A stretch of DNA of 64,000 nucleotides from Calidifontibacillus erzurumensis (GTDB lineage: Bacteria; Bacillota; Bacilli; Bacillales; Bacillaceae_J). Positions 34,682 through 46,002 of this stretch are shown here, piece by piece. The notes beneath the pieces are model-generated. The model made no database searches. It was given only the letters and a program-made list of their open reading frames with translations, and was not told where the DNA came from. How positions within the stretch are numbered: the stretch's first letter is position 1; every line of letters starts with the position of its first letter. A program made the position numbers and the translations under genes. Location: positions 42,517 to 106,516 of the forward strand of contig NZ_JABTTE010000012.1 in assembly GCF_013303125.1 (NCBI RefSeq), written 5' to 3'.

Positions 34682-35833
34682 CTATTTTTTATATAAAAAC
34701 GGCGCTGGACGCTCATCTATTTGTCCAAAATAAAAGCGAATGGCTTCTGCGATGCGGCTGCTAGCATTTCCATCCCCATATGGGTTTGATGCTTTAGCCA
34801 TTTTTTCATATTCAGCAGGATCTGAAAGGAGTTCAGCGGCCAAACGGTATATTGTATCTTCATTCGTACCTGCAAGCTTCAGCGTTCCAGCTTCGATGCC
34901 TTCCGGACGCTCTGTCGTATCACGAAGAACGAGAACTGGCACACCAAGAGAAGGAGCTTCTTCTTGAATACCGCCGGAATCGGTTAAAATCAAGTAAGCG
35001 CGGGATGCAAAATTGTGAAAATCTATTACATCAAGCGGTTCGATCAACTGAATGCGCTCATGACCACCCAAAATTTCAGCTGCAATTTCACGCACAGCCG
35101 GATTTAAGTGAATTGGGTAAACGACTTCAACATCTGGATATTCATCCACAATCCGGCGAATCGCCCGAAACATATTGCGCATTGGTTCACCGAGGTTTTC
35201 ACGGCGATGAGCGGTCACCAGTACAAGACGGCCACATCCTACTTTTTTCAAAACTTCATGTTCATAATCAGCTTTTACCGTTGTTTTCAACGCATCAATA
35301 GCTGTATTTCCTGTAATAAAAATATCTTTTTCATTTTTATTTTCACGAACAAGGTTTTCATACGCTTTTTCTGTCGGCGCAAAATGAAGATCCGCAATGA
35401 CACCAGTGAGCTGGCGATTCATTTCTTCTGGAAATGGAGAGTATTTATTCCATGTTCGAAGTCCGGCTTCTACATGGCCGACAGCCACCTGATTATAAAA
35501 AGCAGCAAGGCTAGCGATAAACGTTGTCGTTGTATCTCCGTGTACGAGAACGATATCCGGCTTTACCTCTTTTATAACACGGTCAAGACCTTCAAGGCCT
35601 CTCGTTGTTACATCTACTAATGTTTGCCGCTCTTTCATAATGTTCAGGTCATAATCAGGTTTTACTTGAAAAATTTCTAAAACTTGATCAAGCATTTGAC
35701 GATGTTGGGCAGTTACTGCCACGATCGACTCAAATTGATCAGAACGTTTATTTAATTCAAGCACGAGCGGACACATTTTAATCGCTTCCGGCCGTGTCCC
35801 GAAAGTTGTTAAAACTTTGATCCGTTTTGACAT
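34682..35833 (-). CDS. mnaA: UDP-N-acetylglucosamine 2-epimerase (non-hydrolysing)
   Basis: A 383-residue enzyme interconverting UDP-GlcNAc and UDP-ManNAc for wall teichoic acid and related polymers. Conserved stretches: LTTFGTRPEAIKMCPLVLEL, GHVEAGLRTW, TAHRRENLG and LTDSGGIQEEAPSLG. The start MSKRIKVL is used because GGAG sits 6-8 bases ahead; a GTG three codons earlier overlaps that site. It follows upp by 15 bp, so the two are probably co-transcribed. Confidence 0.96.
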   Translation of the reverse strand: MSKRIKVLTTFGTRPEAIKMCPLVLELNKRSDQFESIVAVTAQHRQMLDQVLEIFQVKPDYDLNIMKERQTLVDVTTRGLEGLDRVIKEVKPDIVLVHGDTTTTFIASLAAFYNQVAVGHVEAGLRTWNKYSPFPEEMNRQLTGVIADLHFAPTEKAYENLVRENKNEKDIFITGNTAIDALKTTVKADYEHEVLKKVGCGRLVLVTAHRRENLGEPMRNMFRAIRRIVDEYPDVEVVYPIHLNPAVREIAAEILGGHERIQLIEPLDVIDFHNFASRAYLILTDSGGIQEEAPSLGVPVLVLRDTTERPEGIEAGTLKLAGTNEDTIYRLAAELLSDPAEYEKMAKASNPYGDGNASSRIAEAIRFYFGQIDERPAPFLYKK

Positions 35834-35848
35834 TTTTTTCACTCCAAA

Positions 35849-36586
<738 letters not shown>

Positions 36587-36689
36587 CTAATTCAGTCAAA
36601 ATACGTCTGTATTTGTCTAATAAATTGTAAAATAAAAAAACGTCATAAACAAGGGAAATAGGAAAAGTCACTATTTTTAAACAACTACA

Positions 36690-36869
36690 GGAGAGGGTAC
36701 AGGAGACGGTACAGGAGAGGGGTCTGACACCCTACCCCAGATGGTGCCGCAGATGGTACCAGAGACGGTACTCCAGAGGGGTCTGACACCCTACCCCAGA
36801 TGGTGCCGGAGATGGTGTCAGAGACGGTACTCCAGAGGGGTCTGGCACCGTACCGCAGATGGGGCCGGA
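36690..36869. repeat. GC-rich tandem array, about 3 units of 59 bp (family member 3)
   Basis: Plus orientation. Units at 36743 and 36802 are 59 bp apart; three GGGGTCTGRCACC cores. The left edge starts with simpler GGTACAGGAGA blocks. It lies between the glyA terminator and upp. Confidence 0.93.
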
Positions 36870-36888
36870 GACAGCTTTAGCTTTACAC

Positions 36889-36940
36889 AAAAAGGGGAAC
36901 TCCATTGAGATGCAAACGCGCATCCCAATGGGTTCCCCTA
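36889..36940 (-). terminator. Terminator of glyA
   Basis: Long stem AGGGGAACYCATTG..GATGC / GCATC..CAATGRGTTCCCCT with a short loop and TTTTTG on the minus strand, 65 bp past the glyA stop. Confidence 0.9.
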
Positions 36941-37004
36941 TTTATTAGAATTAGATATTCATGTTTTATCAGGTTATTCTCATTATTGACAAAAATCGCG
37001 ATTA

Positions 37005-38246
37005 TTATTTATTTGGATAAAGCGGGATTTTCTTTGTCAATGCTTCTACACGTTTAGCTGCTTCAGCCAATTTTTCTTCGTTGTCAACATTTTTCAATGT
37101 TAGGCCGATGATCGCTGCGATTTCATCCATTTCTTCTAATCCGAAGCCACGGCTTGTAACAGCAGCTGTACCGATACGGATACCGCTTGTTACAAATGGG
37201 CTTTCTGGATCATACGGAATTGTATTTTTATTTACAGTGATACCCACATCATCCAACGCTTTTTCTGCAACTTTTCCAGTAAGTCCTAAATTACGAACGT
37301 CAACTAACATTAAATGGTTGTCTGTACCACCTGAAACTAATGTTAATCCTTCTTTTTGCAAACCTTCAGCTAGACGCTTAGCGTTGTTAATAATGTTTTG
37401 CGCATACTCTTTGAAGCTATCTTGCAATGCTTCTCCTAGTGCAACAGCTTTAGCAGCGATAACATGCATTAATGGCCCGCCTTGGATCCCTGGGAAAATT
37501 GCTTTATCAATTTTTTGCGCAAATTCTTGTTTACATAAAATCATACCACCACGTGGACCACGCAAGGTTTTGTGAGTAGTTGTTGTTACGAAATCAGCAT
37601 AAGGTACTGGATTCATGTGGAAACCAGCAGCCACTAGTCCAGCGATGTGTGCCATATCAACCATTAAATACGCGCCAACTTCATCAGCAATTTCACGGAA
37701 TTTTTTGAAATCAATTTCACGCGGATATGCACTTGCACCAGCAACGATCAATTTTGGTTTATGTTCTTTTGCTTTAGCTAAAACATCATCATAGTCAATA
37801 CGATGAGTTTCCTTATCCACACCATAAGCAACGAAATTGTATTGAATACCACTAAAGTTCACAGGGCTTCCGTGCGTTAAATGGCCCCCGTGTGATAAGT
37901 CCATACCAAGAACCGTATCGCCGTGCTCTAAAATCGTGAAATAAACAGCCATATTTGCTTGGGCACCTGAATGTGGCTGAACGTTTACATGTTCCGCACC
38001 AAAAATTCGCTTCGCACGATCTCTTGCAATGTTTTCAACTACATCAACGTACTCACAGCCTCCATAATAACGACGACCAGGATAACCTTCCGCGTACTTG
38101 TTTGTTAACACCGATCCTTGTGCTTCCATTACAGCTTCACTTACAAAATTTTCAGACGCAATTAGTTCGATTTTATTGCGCTGACGTCCAAGTTCATCTT
38201 GGATTGCTTGAAATACTTCCATGTCTTGATTTTTTAAATAGCTCAT
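37005..38246 (-). CDS. glyA: Serine hydroxymethyltransferase
   Basis: A 413-residue PLP enzyme converting serine and tetrahydrofolate to glycine and methylene-THF. PLP lysine is Lys226 in [14 protein letters not shown]; folate and PLP regions ([27 protein letters not shown]) are complete. AGGAGG precedes the start. Confidence 0.98.
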   Translation of the reverse strand: MSYLKNQDMEVFQAIQDELGRQRNKIELIASENFVSEAVMEAQGSVLTNKYAEGYPGRRYYGGCEYVDVVENIARDRAKRIFGAEHVNVQPHSGAQANMAVYFTILEHGDTVLGMDLSHGGHLTHGSPVNFSGIQYNFVAYGVDKETHRIDYDDVLAKAKEHKPKLIVAGASAYPREIDFKKFREIADEVGAYLMVDMAHIAGLVAAGFHMNPVPYADFVTTTTHKTLRGPRGGMILCKQEFAQKIDKAIFPGIQGGPLMHVIAAKAVALGEALQDSFKEYAQNIINNAKRLAEGLQKEGLTLVSGGTDNHLMLVDVRNLGLTGKVAEKALDDVGITVNKNTIPYDPESPFVTSGIRIGTAAVTSRGFGLEEMDEIAAIIGLTLKNVDNEEKLAEAAKRVEALTKKIPLYPNK

Positions 38247-38487
38247 GATTTCCTCCTAAAAATATATATAAATTTATTAAAATCCGAATATTAACACTCG
38301 TCCACCATTGTATCATATTTGTTTTCAATAAAAAACAGAAAATATTTCTTCTTAAGAAAGTTTACTCACTATTATTTCCGAATTTAATTGGTTGTATCAA
38401 ATTTAGCTTGCTTTAAAATCCGAAAATTTAATCAAAAAAATAAACTTTTATGACTACCAATCGTATGTTTTTTATCCAAAATAATAG

Positions 38488-38525
38488 ATGGATTCCCCTT
38501 CAGTTTCCTTATGCGGGGAATCCAT
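38488..38525 (-). terminator. Hairpin downstream of ywlG
   Basis: Perfect 11-bp stem ATGGATTCCCC / GGGGAATCCAT with a 16-base loop, 15 bp past the ywlG stop; the T-run after it is weak. Confidence 0.6.
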
Positions 38526-38539
38526 GTTAATATAGAAAT

Positions 38540-39118
38540 CTAACCATTGCAAATGGTATTTTCCTTGTTTTCCGAATAAACAGCACGTTCACCACCAATA
38601 AGTTTCGGTCTTGTTCGAGCCATTGTCACGTGCGCTTGGCCAATTTCCTTTACTTTACTGCGAACAGGCACTGCAACATGTTTTAAGTGCATGCCGATCA
38701 ATGTATCGCCAATATCGATGCCTGCATCAGCTTTTATAAATTCAACCACTTGCGGATGATTCAAATGTTTATACGCATAGGCTGCCATTGCTCCACCTGC
38801 TTTTTTAACAGGAATGACAGTTACTTGTTCCAACCCTTTTTGTTGAGCCGTTTCTTTTTCAACGACTAGCGCTCGGTTCAAATGTTCACAGCATTGAAAA
38901 GCAAGATGTACCCCTGTTTTTTTTCTAAAATTGTCGAATACTTCAAACAGCACCGGTGCAAGTTCTTCAGAGCCCGCTGTACCAATTCGTTTTCCAATAA
39001 TTTCGCTCGTGCTGCAACCAATAACGAGAATGTGCTCGCTAGTTAAACTAGCTGCTGCCTGCAAATCATCTAACGCTGCTTGCAACTGGCTTTGAATCTC
39101 CTGTAAATTGATGTCCAT
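38540..39118 (-). CDS. ywlG: UPF0340/TIGR01440 family protein YwlG
   Basis: A 192-residue protein of the TIGR01440 family: [20 protein letters not shown] near the start, [18 protein letters not shown] in the middle, and [11 protein letters not shown] towards the end. The family is conserved next to glyA in Bacillus; its biochemical function is not known. Position between rpiB and glyA matches B. subtilis. Confidence 0.93.
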   Translation of the reverse strand: MDINLQEIQSQLQAALDDLQAAASLTSEHILVIGCSTSEIIGKRIGTAGSEELAPVLFEVFDNFRKKTGVHLAFQCCEHLNRALVVEKETAQQKGLEQVTVIPVKKAGGAMAAYAYKHLNHPQVVEFIKADAGIDIGDTLIGMHLKHVAVPVRSKVKEIGQAHVTMARTRPKLIGGERAVYSENKENTICNG

Positions 39119-39499
39119 TGAAAACCCACTCCTTTTTCAAACACATCAAGCGATGACGCTTATTTTGCAAAACTTGCGTGAAGACGCTGAGATATTTTTT
39201 CTATAAAACCATTGATGATCTTCCGCTGTCAATCCTAATCGAAAAGCATTTTTCCCCGTTTTTTTCATAAGAAAACATTCATGTTTTTTGCCCAAAGACT
39301 TCACGAATATTATCTCTGCCTTATTTTCACGAAAAAATGATATCCTCTAAAACCTGCTCTTTTGTCAAATCCTCCAAGCGAATGACGTTCTATTTTACAA
39401 AACATGCCTAATGACTCTTCAACATTTTCTATAAAAAACATTGATGCCCTTTCGTTCACAACCCAGAATGTAAATACCTTTTTTCCTATACTAAACCTA
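39119..39499. other. Gap between rpiB and ywlG with a decayed duplication
   Basis: About 120 bp starting near 39147 (AAGCGATGACGCTTATTTTG) reappears in decayed form near 39376 (AAGCGAATGACGTTCTATTT), 229 bp on, including TTTTCTATAAAA-CATTGATG. No gene. Confidence 0.5.
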
Positions 39500-39528
39500 T
39501 AAAAATAGCAGGTACGTATACCTGCTAT
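39500..39528 (-). terminator. Terminator of rpiB
   Basis: 10-bp stem ATAGCAGGTA / TACCTGCTAT with TTTTTATAG on the minus strand, 49 bp past the rpiB stop. Confidence 0.85.
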
Positions 39529-39577
39529 CGTTGTTCCTAGTCATCATAAAGCTCCAACTATGTGATTTTTTTCGCTC

Positions 39578-40018
39578 TTACTTATTCTCATAATCAGTGA
39601 TTTTATTAACACGATTTAAATGGCGGCCGCCTTCAAATTCCGTCGTGAGCCAAACTTTTGCGATTTCTCTCGCTAATCCTGGTCCAATTACACGCTCGCC
39701 CATCGCTAAAATATTGCTGTCATTGTGCTCACGGGTTGCTTTTGCACTGAATACGTCATGAACAAGTGCACAACGGATTCCTTTCACTTTATTAGCTGCA
39801 ATGGACATGCCAATACCAGTTCCGCAAATAAGAATCCCACGATCAAACTCGCCGTTTGCTACTTTTTCAGCAACAGGGATTGCATAGTCTGGATAGTCTA
39901 CAGAAGTGCTGCATTCACAGCCAAAATCTTCATATTCAATCCCCATTTCATCCATCAACTTTTTAATTTCTTCACGAATATGTATGCCTCCATGATCGGA
40001 AGCGATTGCGACTTTCAT
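39578..40018 (-). CDS. rpiB: Ribose 5-phosphate isomerase B
   Basis: A 146-residue RpiB/LacAB-type isomerase of the pentose phosphate pathway. Asp8-His9 (ASDHGG), catalytic Cys65 in LICGTGIGMS and the phosphate-binding HNDSN region are present. AGGAGG precedes the ATG, which directly abuts the stop codon of the chemoreceptor gene (TAA|ATG). Confidence 0.95.
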   Translation of the reverse strand: MKVAIASDHGGIHIREEIKKLMDEMGIEYEDFGCECSTSVDYPDYAIPVAEKVANGEFDRGILICGTGIGMSIAANKVKGIRCALVHDVFSAKATREHNDSNILAMGERVIGPGLAREIAKVWLTTEFEGGRHLNRVNKITDYENK

Positions 40019-41317
40019 TTATTTACCTCCTAGTTGAAATTGATTGATTGTTTGTTTCAATGTTTTTGCTTGTGTAGATAATTGTACAGCAATTTGGGCA
40101 ATATCATCAATCAGTGCAGCTTGTTCCATTGTAGCTGAAGCAATTTGCTCTGCACCAGCTGATGTTTCTTCGGCAATCGCTGCCACCTCTTCAGATTCAT
40201 TTTGTGTTAGTTGAATATACTTCATTTGTTTTTCCGCAAAAACAGCTATTTTTTGAACGGCTTCTTCCATTTTGTGAACGGATTCCGTCATTTCCTGAAT
40301 AGCTTTATTCGTTTCCAAACCTTTTTCTGCACCTTCGTTCGCAGCTTCCACTTGACCAAGAATTTGATCTACTACACTTTTCACTTCAGCTTGAATGTTT
40401 TCAATTAACCCCGTTATGCCTTGAACAGCATTTCTGCTTTGTTCTGCAAGCTGGCGAACTTCTTCTGCAACGACTGCAAATCCTCTACCATGTTCCCCAG
40501 CACGGGCCGCTTCAATGGACGCATTTAGTGCAAGCAAGTTCGTTTGGTCAGCAATATCACCAACTAGTGAAATGATATTTTCAATTTGCTTTGCATTTTT
40601 TTCAAGCCGTTCAACAGCCACCAATGATGCTTGGTTGTCTTTCACTAATTTTTCAATTCCCTCGACAAGCGAATGAATGACTTTTTTGCTATTTTCCAAA
40701 GATACAACCATTTGGGCGGATACTTCTTGAGAATCGGTTGCTTGCTTTAAAACTTGCTGAGAAATTTCTGTCACATTGTTGATTGATTCAACGGTCGATG
40801 TGATGGCGCAAGCTGACCGCTCAGCACCTTTAGCAATTTCCTCAAGTGTTTTTGAAATGCTATCCGCTTGATCTGCTGCCGATCTTGACGCTCCTGTAAT
40901 TTTTTCAACATAATTATTCGTCATTTTAAAATTTTCGTCTATATTGATTACCATCGTTCGTAATGAGCGCAACATATGGTTAAACGCAAGTCCTAAAGAT
41001 CGAATTTCATCATCGGATTTTGATACTTTGACATCTTCGCGAATATCACCCTCAGCGGCTTTATGGACAGCTTCTTCAAGAATTTCCAATGGTTTTACAA
41101 TGAGTCCAGCCGCAAAATAACCAAGAATGCCGGACCATACAATTCCCAATAACAACGTTAAAACGGTGAATAATTCTTCGCTTATTGAAATAAAGTTATT
41201 AACAAAATCATAAAGAACGTAAATATAAAATCCACTTGTAGTATACGTAATGATTGAAACAATCGTTATAAAAACAACTACTTTCAGTCGCAAGCTAAAC
41301 TTATATTTTTTTTTCAT
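40019..41317 (-). CDS. Methyl-accepting chemotaxis protein with almost no external domain
   Basis: A 432-residue chemoreceptor. Two membrane segments (about 12-36 and 51-74) are separated by only about 14 residues, so there is no extracellular ligand-binding domain. A HAMP domain follows (about 75-128), then the signalling coiled coil with the conserved tip [20 protein letters not shown] and [10 protein letters not shown]. It may sense the membrane or intracellular state, or form mixed arrays with other receptors. It is adjacent to rpiB without a gap. Confidence 0.93.
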   Translation of the reverse strand: MKKKYKFSLRLKVVVFITIVSIITYTTSGFYIYVLYDFVNNFISISEELFTVLTLLLGIVWSGILGYFAAGLIVKPLEILEEAVHKAAEGDIREDVKVSKSDDEIRSLGLAFNHMLRSLRTMVINIDENFKMTNNYVEKITGASRSAADQADSISKTLEEIAKGAERSACAITSTVESINNVTEISQQVLKQATDSQEVSAQMVVSLENSKKVIHSLVEGIEKLVKDNQASLVAVERLEKNAKQIENIISLVGDIADQTNLLALNASIEAARAGEHGRGFAVVAEEVRQLAEQSRNAVQGITGLIENIQAEVKSVVDQILGQVEAANEGAEKGLETNKAIQEMTESVHKMEEAVQKIAVFAEKQMKYIQLTQNESEEVAAIAEETSAGAEQIASATMEQAALIDDIAQIAVQLSTQAKTLKQTINQFQLGGK

Positions 41318-41895
41318 ATTTTTTTAGTTGCCTCCTGTTGTAATACATAATGTATTACAGTATCCTCAATTCTTTGCACCTTTTTAAGGTCATACGCTTT
41401 TTTTATAGCAACAAAATAATCTAAAAAAAGAAACGTAATTATTTTTATATTTCTAACATTAAAATTATTTTATATTTAGTATACTAGTTTTTTCAGGTTT
41501 AGAGGCTCTATCTCTTGTAAAAGATTCTAGTGCCTCACTTACTTTTCTTTTGTTGATTTACGCAATTTACCAAATGTTGCAACTTTTTTAACTGCGTTTT
41601 TTACTAAAAAAATAGACTTACGCTCCCCCAAATCTTGCAACTGATACTTTGGAGTTAATTTACACGCGATCTCATCCCTTGCAGCTAATTCCATTTCCGT
41701 TCATTTGGCTGTATGGTAACTTGCTTTTTTTATAATGGGGTTCCATTTGATCTTTCACAACTGTCGCAGAGCTTCTACTTTACGTTTATTTTTGTGGGAT
41801 ATAGACTTGCGTGCATTTTTAAACTAATCCAACTAATTATATTATCGGTTATTTGTGTGGATTTTTTAATGTTGCTATTTACGGATTATTTCAGC
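41318..41895. other. Gap between ywlE and the chemoreceptor
   Basis: About 580 bp; no gene, repeat or clear terminator seen. Confidence 0.4.
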
Positions 41896-42357
41896 TTATT
41901 CTTCTTGTTGGTCGTTTGTGAGGTTGTCCAACTTTTCGATTAATTTTTCTACAGCTTCTTTAATTTCTTGATATGTCTGTTCATAGACTTCGAGTGTTCC
42001 CCCGAAAGGATCTACGATGTCAGCTTTACTGTTTAAAGCAAATTCTTTCAAAGTATATACTTTTCCGCTCGATTTCGGATAACGTTGCAAAATAAGCTCT
42101 TTGTGGGAATTTCCCATTGTCAAAATTAAATCTGACCAAGCTACAAGTTCTGTTGTTAGCTGTTTTGATTTATGATCAAGCGGGATCTCTTCTTTTTTTA
42201 AAATTTCTTGAGAGTGAGACGATGCCAAACTTCCCTCGTGAGCAAAAATACCCGCAGATTTAACTTCATAGCGATTGTTCGATTTATATTTAAAAATCGC
42301 CTCTGCCATTGGACTTCGGCATGTATTTCCCGTACAAACGAATAAAATTTTCCGCAT
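41896..42357 (-). CDS. ywlE: Protein-arginine phosphatase YwlE
   Basis: A 153-residue low-molecular-weight phosphatase-fold enzyme. The P-loop is C8-T-G-N-T12-C-R14-S-P with general acid Asp116 in VDPFGG. A threonine at this loop position is the feature that makes B. subtilis YwlE specific for phosphoarginine instead of phosphotyrosine, so it should reverse McsB marking. The start MRKILFVC is chosen from GGGGTG upstream; the frame extends 17 codons further. Confidence 0.93.
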   Translation of the reverse strand: MRKILFVCTGNTCRSPMAEAIFKYKSNNRYEVKSAGIFAHEGSLASSHSQEILKKEEIPLDHKSKQLTTELVAWSDLILTMGNSHKELILQRYPKSSGKVYTLKEFALNSKADIVDPFGGTLEVYEQTYQEIKEAVEKLIEKLDNLTNDQQEE

Positions 42358-42568
42358 AACAAAATCACCCCATTGGCATGTTATTGCCATAGTTTTATTA
42401 TAATGCAATCTTGCTTTTTCTAATATAATTTATTGTTATTTACTTTTATTTTTTTTAAAAAAATTATAAAATATTGTTTTTTACTAGAGTAAAAAAGCGT
42501 GTGGATTGCAAAATCGATTGCAACTATTTCTGCCAGTATATGGGTATATTGTCAAATCTGTAAGATAG

Positions 42569-43129
42569 CTAGATTGGCAGTAATAATTTTAATCCAAATG
42601 CAAACAAAATGCTGCCGCCAAGCGCTTCTCCATAAGAACCGAGCCAAGTCTGAACTTTCCGCCCCAATAACAAGCCGGCCCATGTTAATACCATGCTGAA
42701 AAAACCGAAGAGCATAATTGTAACTGCTGTCCTCGCTCCAAAAATACCTAAGCTCAGTCCGACCGAAAAACTGTCCAAGCTGACGGTTAATGCAAAAACA
42801 ATGAGGCCAAAACCTATAGGTGTTACAAAAGTGTCATTTTCAGATTTAAAGGAAGAAATAACCATCTGCAGCCCCAAAATTAGTAATAGGAAACCACCGA
42901 TATATGTTGCAATGCCGCTGAAATGATAAGAAATATAACGACCAAGAACAATACCTAAAAGCGGCATGATCACATGAAAAAAACCAATCGTAATCCCTAT
43001 ATAAAAGACTTGTTTTAGCCGGAGACGAAGCATTCCCATCCCCAAGCCTAATGAAAAGGCATCCATACCAAGTGCCATTGCCATAATTGCTAACGGAATT
43101 ACTTCCCCGATTATTTCTGATAGTCCCAT
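42569..43129 (-). CDS. mntP: Manganese efflux pump MntP
   Basis: A 187-residue, six-helix membrane protein. Conserved aspartates are in [16 protein letters not shown] and [14 protein letters not shown]. The start [10 protein letters not shown] is supported by AGGGGGAAG; the open frame runs on into a repeat array and would add 64 spurious residues. It exports Mn2+ in other bacteria. I see no yybP-ykoY riboswitch upstream, only 85 bp before the array. Confidence 0.92.
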   Translation of the reverse strand: MGLSEIIGEVIPLAIMAMALGMDAFSLGLGMGMLRLRLKQVFYIGITIGFFHVIMPLLGIVLGRYISYHFSGIATYIGGFLLLILGLQMVISSFKSENDTFVTPIGFGLIVFALTVSLDSFSVGLSLGIFGARTAVTIMLFGFFSMVLTWAGLLLGRKVQTWLGSYGEALGGSILFAFGLKLLLPI

Positions 43130-43215
43130 CAAACTTCCCCCTAAAGCCGTGCTTGTATAACATATGCACGTCCAGAAGGATTTAGAAGCGGGGATGTAAA
43201 CACAAGCTGCAAGAA

Positions 43216-43628
43216 GGTGCCGCACTTGGTGCCGGAGACGGTACTCCTGTGGGGTCTGGCACCCTACCTCTGTTGGTGCCGCACTCGGTGCCAGAGACGG
43301 TACTCCTGTGGGGTCTGACACCGCTCACCAGATGGTGCCACACTCGGTGCCGGAGACGGTACTCCTGTGGGGTCTGGCACCGCTCACCAGATAGTGCCGC
43401 ACTTGGTGCCGGAGATAGTACACCAGTGGGGTCTGGTACCGCTCACCAGATAGTGCCGCACTTGGTGCCGGAGATGGTACTCCAGTGGGGTCTGGCACCG
43501 CTCACCAGATGGTGCCGCACTTGGTGCCAGAGACGGTACTCCAGTGGGGTCTGGCACCCTACCCCAGATGGTGCCGCACTCGGTGCCAGAGAAGGTACTC
43601 CAGTGGGGTCTGGCACCGCACGGCAGAT
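43216..43628. repeat. GC-rich tandem array, 7 units of 59 bp (family member 4)
   Basis: Plus orientation. Units start at 43216, 43275, 43334, 43393, 43452, 43511 and 43570, exactly 59 bp apart. The variant here has CCTGTGGGGTCTGG in the left copies and CCAGTGGGGTCTGG in the right ones. It starts 10 bp past the ywlC stop and lies directly upstream of mntP. Confidence 0.95.
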
Positions 43629-43638
43629 ATGAAGTTTT

Positions 43639-44688
43639 TTATTCTTTTATAATATGACCTCCTGCTGCTTTTTCAAGGCGGTTCATAATCGCTTCCCCAA
43701 GACCCGTGCGCGGAAATCCTTCACTGAAAATGATATCGACCATTTCTTTATCAAATGCACGCAGACTATCATATAAATCTCTGGCCACCGTCTTTAAATC
43801 TTCCCGATATCCACAAGCAACTATTACATCTGCTTTGTACCTTTGTTTACTTTCTTCCGTTGCCAACACACCAACTTTTTTTCCGCTTTGCCGTTCTTTA
43901 TCAATCAAATTTTGCATGAAAGTATTGGAACCAAGAACGATAACAAGCGGCGCTTTCGGTGCATAATGAGTATATTTCATTCCAGGAGATTTCGGGGCTT
44001 GGCCTTTTTCTGTCAATGCTTTATCAACAGCGACAGGACCAATAACCGCTTCAATTTCTTCTCGAGTAATGCCCCCCGGACGCAAAATAATTGCAGGGGT
44101 AGATGTACAATCGATCACCGTTGATTCTACACCAACACCGGTCGGACCACCGTCAACAATACCAGCAATTCTTCCTTGCAAGTCATGCAATACATGCTCT
44201 GCATTTGTTGGACTTGGTTTGCCAGACAAATTTGCACTTGGTGCCGCAACAGGAACACCAGCAGCTTCAATTAAAGCAAGGGCCACCGGATGATCCGGCA
44301 TACGAATGGCAACTGTTGATAACCCGGCGGTAACTTTGGACGAAACAGTTGAATTGCTTTCAAAAATAATGGTTAACGGACCTGGCCAAAAGGCAGCCAT
44401 TAATTTTTCTGCTGACTCCGGAATACTTTTCACTAAGTTTTGCAATTGGCTTTCTTTTGCAATATGGACAATTAGCGGATTGTCGCTTGGACGTCCTTTA
44501 GCTTCGTAAATTTTGGCAATCGCTTCATCTGACAAAGCATTTGCCCCCAACCCATACACCGTTTCTGTCGGAAAGGCAACTACTTCATTTTTATTTATCC
44601 ACAGAGCCGCTTCTTGAATCTGTGGATTAGTTGTGAGTTTTTCATCTTTTTTATCCACAACCCAATATTTCGTATCTAATCGGCTCAT
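43639..44688 (-). CDS. ywlC: Threonylcarbamoyl-AMP synthase (Sua5/YwlC)
   Basis: A 349-residue enzyme that makes the threonylcarbamoyl adenylate used for the t6A tRNA modification. YrdC/Sua5 domain (about 20-215) with VAFPTETVYGLGANALSDEA and GRPSDNPLIVHI, followed by a C-terminal Sua5 domain. AAAGGAC precedes the ATG. Its 5' end contains two perfect DnaA boxes. Confidence 0.95.
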   Translation of the reverse strand: MSRLDTKYWVVDKKDEKLTTNPQIQEAALWINKNEVVAFPTETVYGLGANALSDEAIAKIYEAKGRPSDNPLIVHIAKESQLQNLVKSIPESAEKLMAAFWPGPLTIIFESNSTVSSKVTAGLSTVAIRMPDHPVALALIEAAGVPVAAPSANLSGKPSPTNAEHVLHDLQGRIAGIVDGGPTGVGVESTVIDCTSTPAIILRPGGITREEIEAVIGPVAVDKALTEKGQAPKSPGMKYTHYAPKAPLVIVLGSNTFMQNLIDKERQSGKKVGVLATEESKQRYKADVIVACGYREDLKTVARDLYDSLRAFDKEMVDIIFSEGFPRTGLGEAIMNRLEKAAGGHIIKE

Positions 44689-45252
44689 TACTATGTCCTT
44701 TCTCTAGAAATATCACTATTTTTTTCACTGTGTTATAAAAGTTATAAACAAAAATATCCACATAATGTGGATAAACGCTTTGGAAAAGTGGATAACTTTG
44801 TGAATTCCCAATTTTTATCCCCTAATTCTAAGTATAATACATTAAAATAGGGTGTTCATCTTCTTTTATCTTTTGATCATGGTAAATTCTTTGACAACCA
44901 AGCTTTTCAATAGTTCCTAATCATTAAACGTTCAAATGCCGCAAAATACTTTATACATTTCATTCATAAACGAACGATTCTACATTTACAATCGTTGAGT
45001 TACAAAGTGCAAAATAAAAAAGTTATCCACAATTTATTCAGTTCCTCATTATATGTAAATTTGTTTTTGCCAACTAATACCTTTCGTTCGTACTATTTAA
45101 TAGACTTGGTGAAATCGCTGAGAAACTGGACGACTTAAGTCGGCACGTCTTTTTCAATAACTTATTTTATTTAACAATCACTGTGAAATGTTTAGCCGCT
45201 CACCCCTATAACGTTTTTCTTAACCCTCAAAAACTTCCCCAGCTCATCCACA
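44595..45252. promoter_or_regulatory. DnaA-box cluster
   Basis: Four perfect DnaA boxes (TTATCCACA) at 44595-44603, 44651-44659, 44766-44774 (reverse) and 45023-45031, plus three 8-of-9 matches at 44754-44762, 44787-44795 and 45244-45252. The central group (44754-44795) holds three boxes in 42 bp. A DnaA-binding cluster at ywlC is, as I recall, reported in B. subtilis. Confidence 0.75.
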
Positions 45253-45272
45253 GTTTCATAGATTTCTTAAAT

Positions 45273-45878
45273 CTAAAAGAGATCCATTAATTTTTCAAAC
45301 AACACTATAACAAAAAATTTAACTTCCACTTCTTCTTCAGAATCCTGCTCTTCTTCATCACCAGGCTCCATTACTGCGTCTCCGTTTGAAAAATCTAGGA
45401 AACATAAAGGAGGGAATAAAACGCACCACCAATTGGCACCTTCCCCTTCTCCAAGCGTAATTAAAATTGCTTCATACTGGCCTGCTGGATAAATATAGTT
45501 ACCATAAATTTTCGTCGGAAAGTTAACTTGACCAAATTCAACTTGAACAGTTTGGTTGCTGCCTTCTTCAGCTAACACTTCATACGCAATTTCCTCAATT
45601 TCATCAACTCGGCTCTCGATTAATGCTCTAGCCGCCTCGATTGATGTTAAGTCTTCTACCCATGTCGTAATTTCAGCGTTTACTGCATCACGTACTTTTC
45701 TCTTTAACGCTTGGTCTTCATCTGAATTACTGTTTGCAAGAATTCGTAAACGAATAGCTTCATCTGGAATTACAACAGGCCCATTTGCCTCAGCAATTGC
45801 TCTATCAAAAACTTGAATTAAATTTGCACCAATCAATAGTAAAATTATAAAAATGATTGCTTGATTTCTTTTTGTCAT
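45273..45878 (-). CDS. spoIIR: Stage II sporulation protein R
   Basis: A 201-residue secreted signalling protein made in the forespore that triggers SpoIIGA to process pro-sigma-E in the mother cell. Signal segment at about 6-25; then PDEAIRLRILANSNSDEDQA and WWCVLFPPLCFLDFSNGDAV, both typical. A charged Glu/Asp linker precedes a hydrophobic end. The start MTKRNQ has GGTGGAG upstream; the frame extends 7 codons further. Confidence 0.95.
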   Translation of the reverse strand: MTKRNQAIIFIILLLIGANLIQVFDRAIAEANGPVVIPDEAIRLRILANSNSDEDQALKRKVRDAVNAEITTWVEDLTSIEAARALIESRVDEIEEIAYEVLAEEGSNQTVQVEFGQVNFPTKIYGNYIYPAGQYEAILITLGEGEGANWWCVLFPPLCFLDFSNGDAVMEPGDEEEQDSEEEVEVKFFVIVLFEKLMDLF

Positions 45879-46002
45879 TTTCTCTCCACCGTCCTTCACT
45901 AAGACAGTGTGGACAAAATGGAAGAATCTTAAACTAGTAAATTTAAAATTTTTTCAAAAATAGTTTAATAGAGCAATCGATAGAGATAAAGAAATGGGAT
46001 CG

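Noticed and set aside
43130..43215. Manganese riboswitch ahead of mntP
   Set aside because: Only 85 bp lie between the start codon and the repeat array, without the conserved yybP-ykoY loops.
42569..43321. Long 250-residue version of MntP
   Set aside because: The added 64 residues are translated from the repeat array; the ATG at 43129 has a good ribosome-binding site and gives the family length.
43249..43632. Plus-strand frame through repeat array 4
   Set aside because: Units of 59 bp shift frame each time; the frame is open only through base composition. The same holds for frames at 9392-9900, 31303-31613, 46054-46362, 48369-48822 and 63675-63944.
45879..45970. Sigma-F promoter of spoIIR
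   Set aside because: Expected from biology, but I found a -35-like GTTTA without a matching -10 element at proper spacing.
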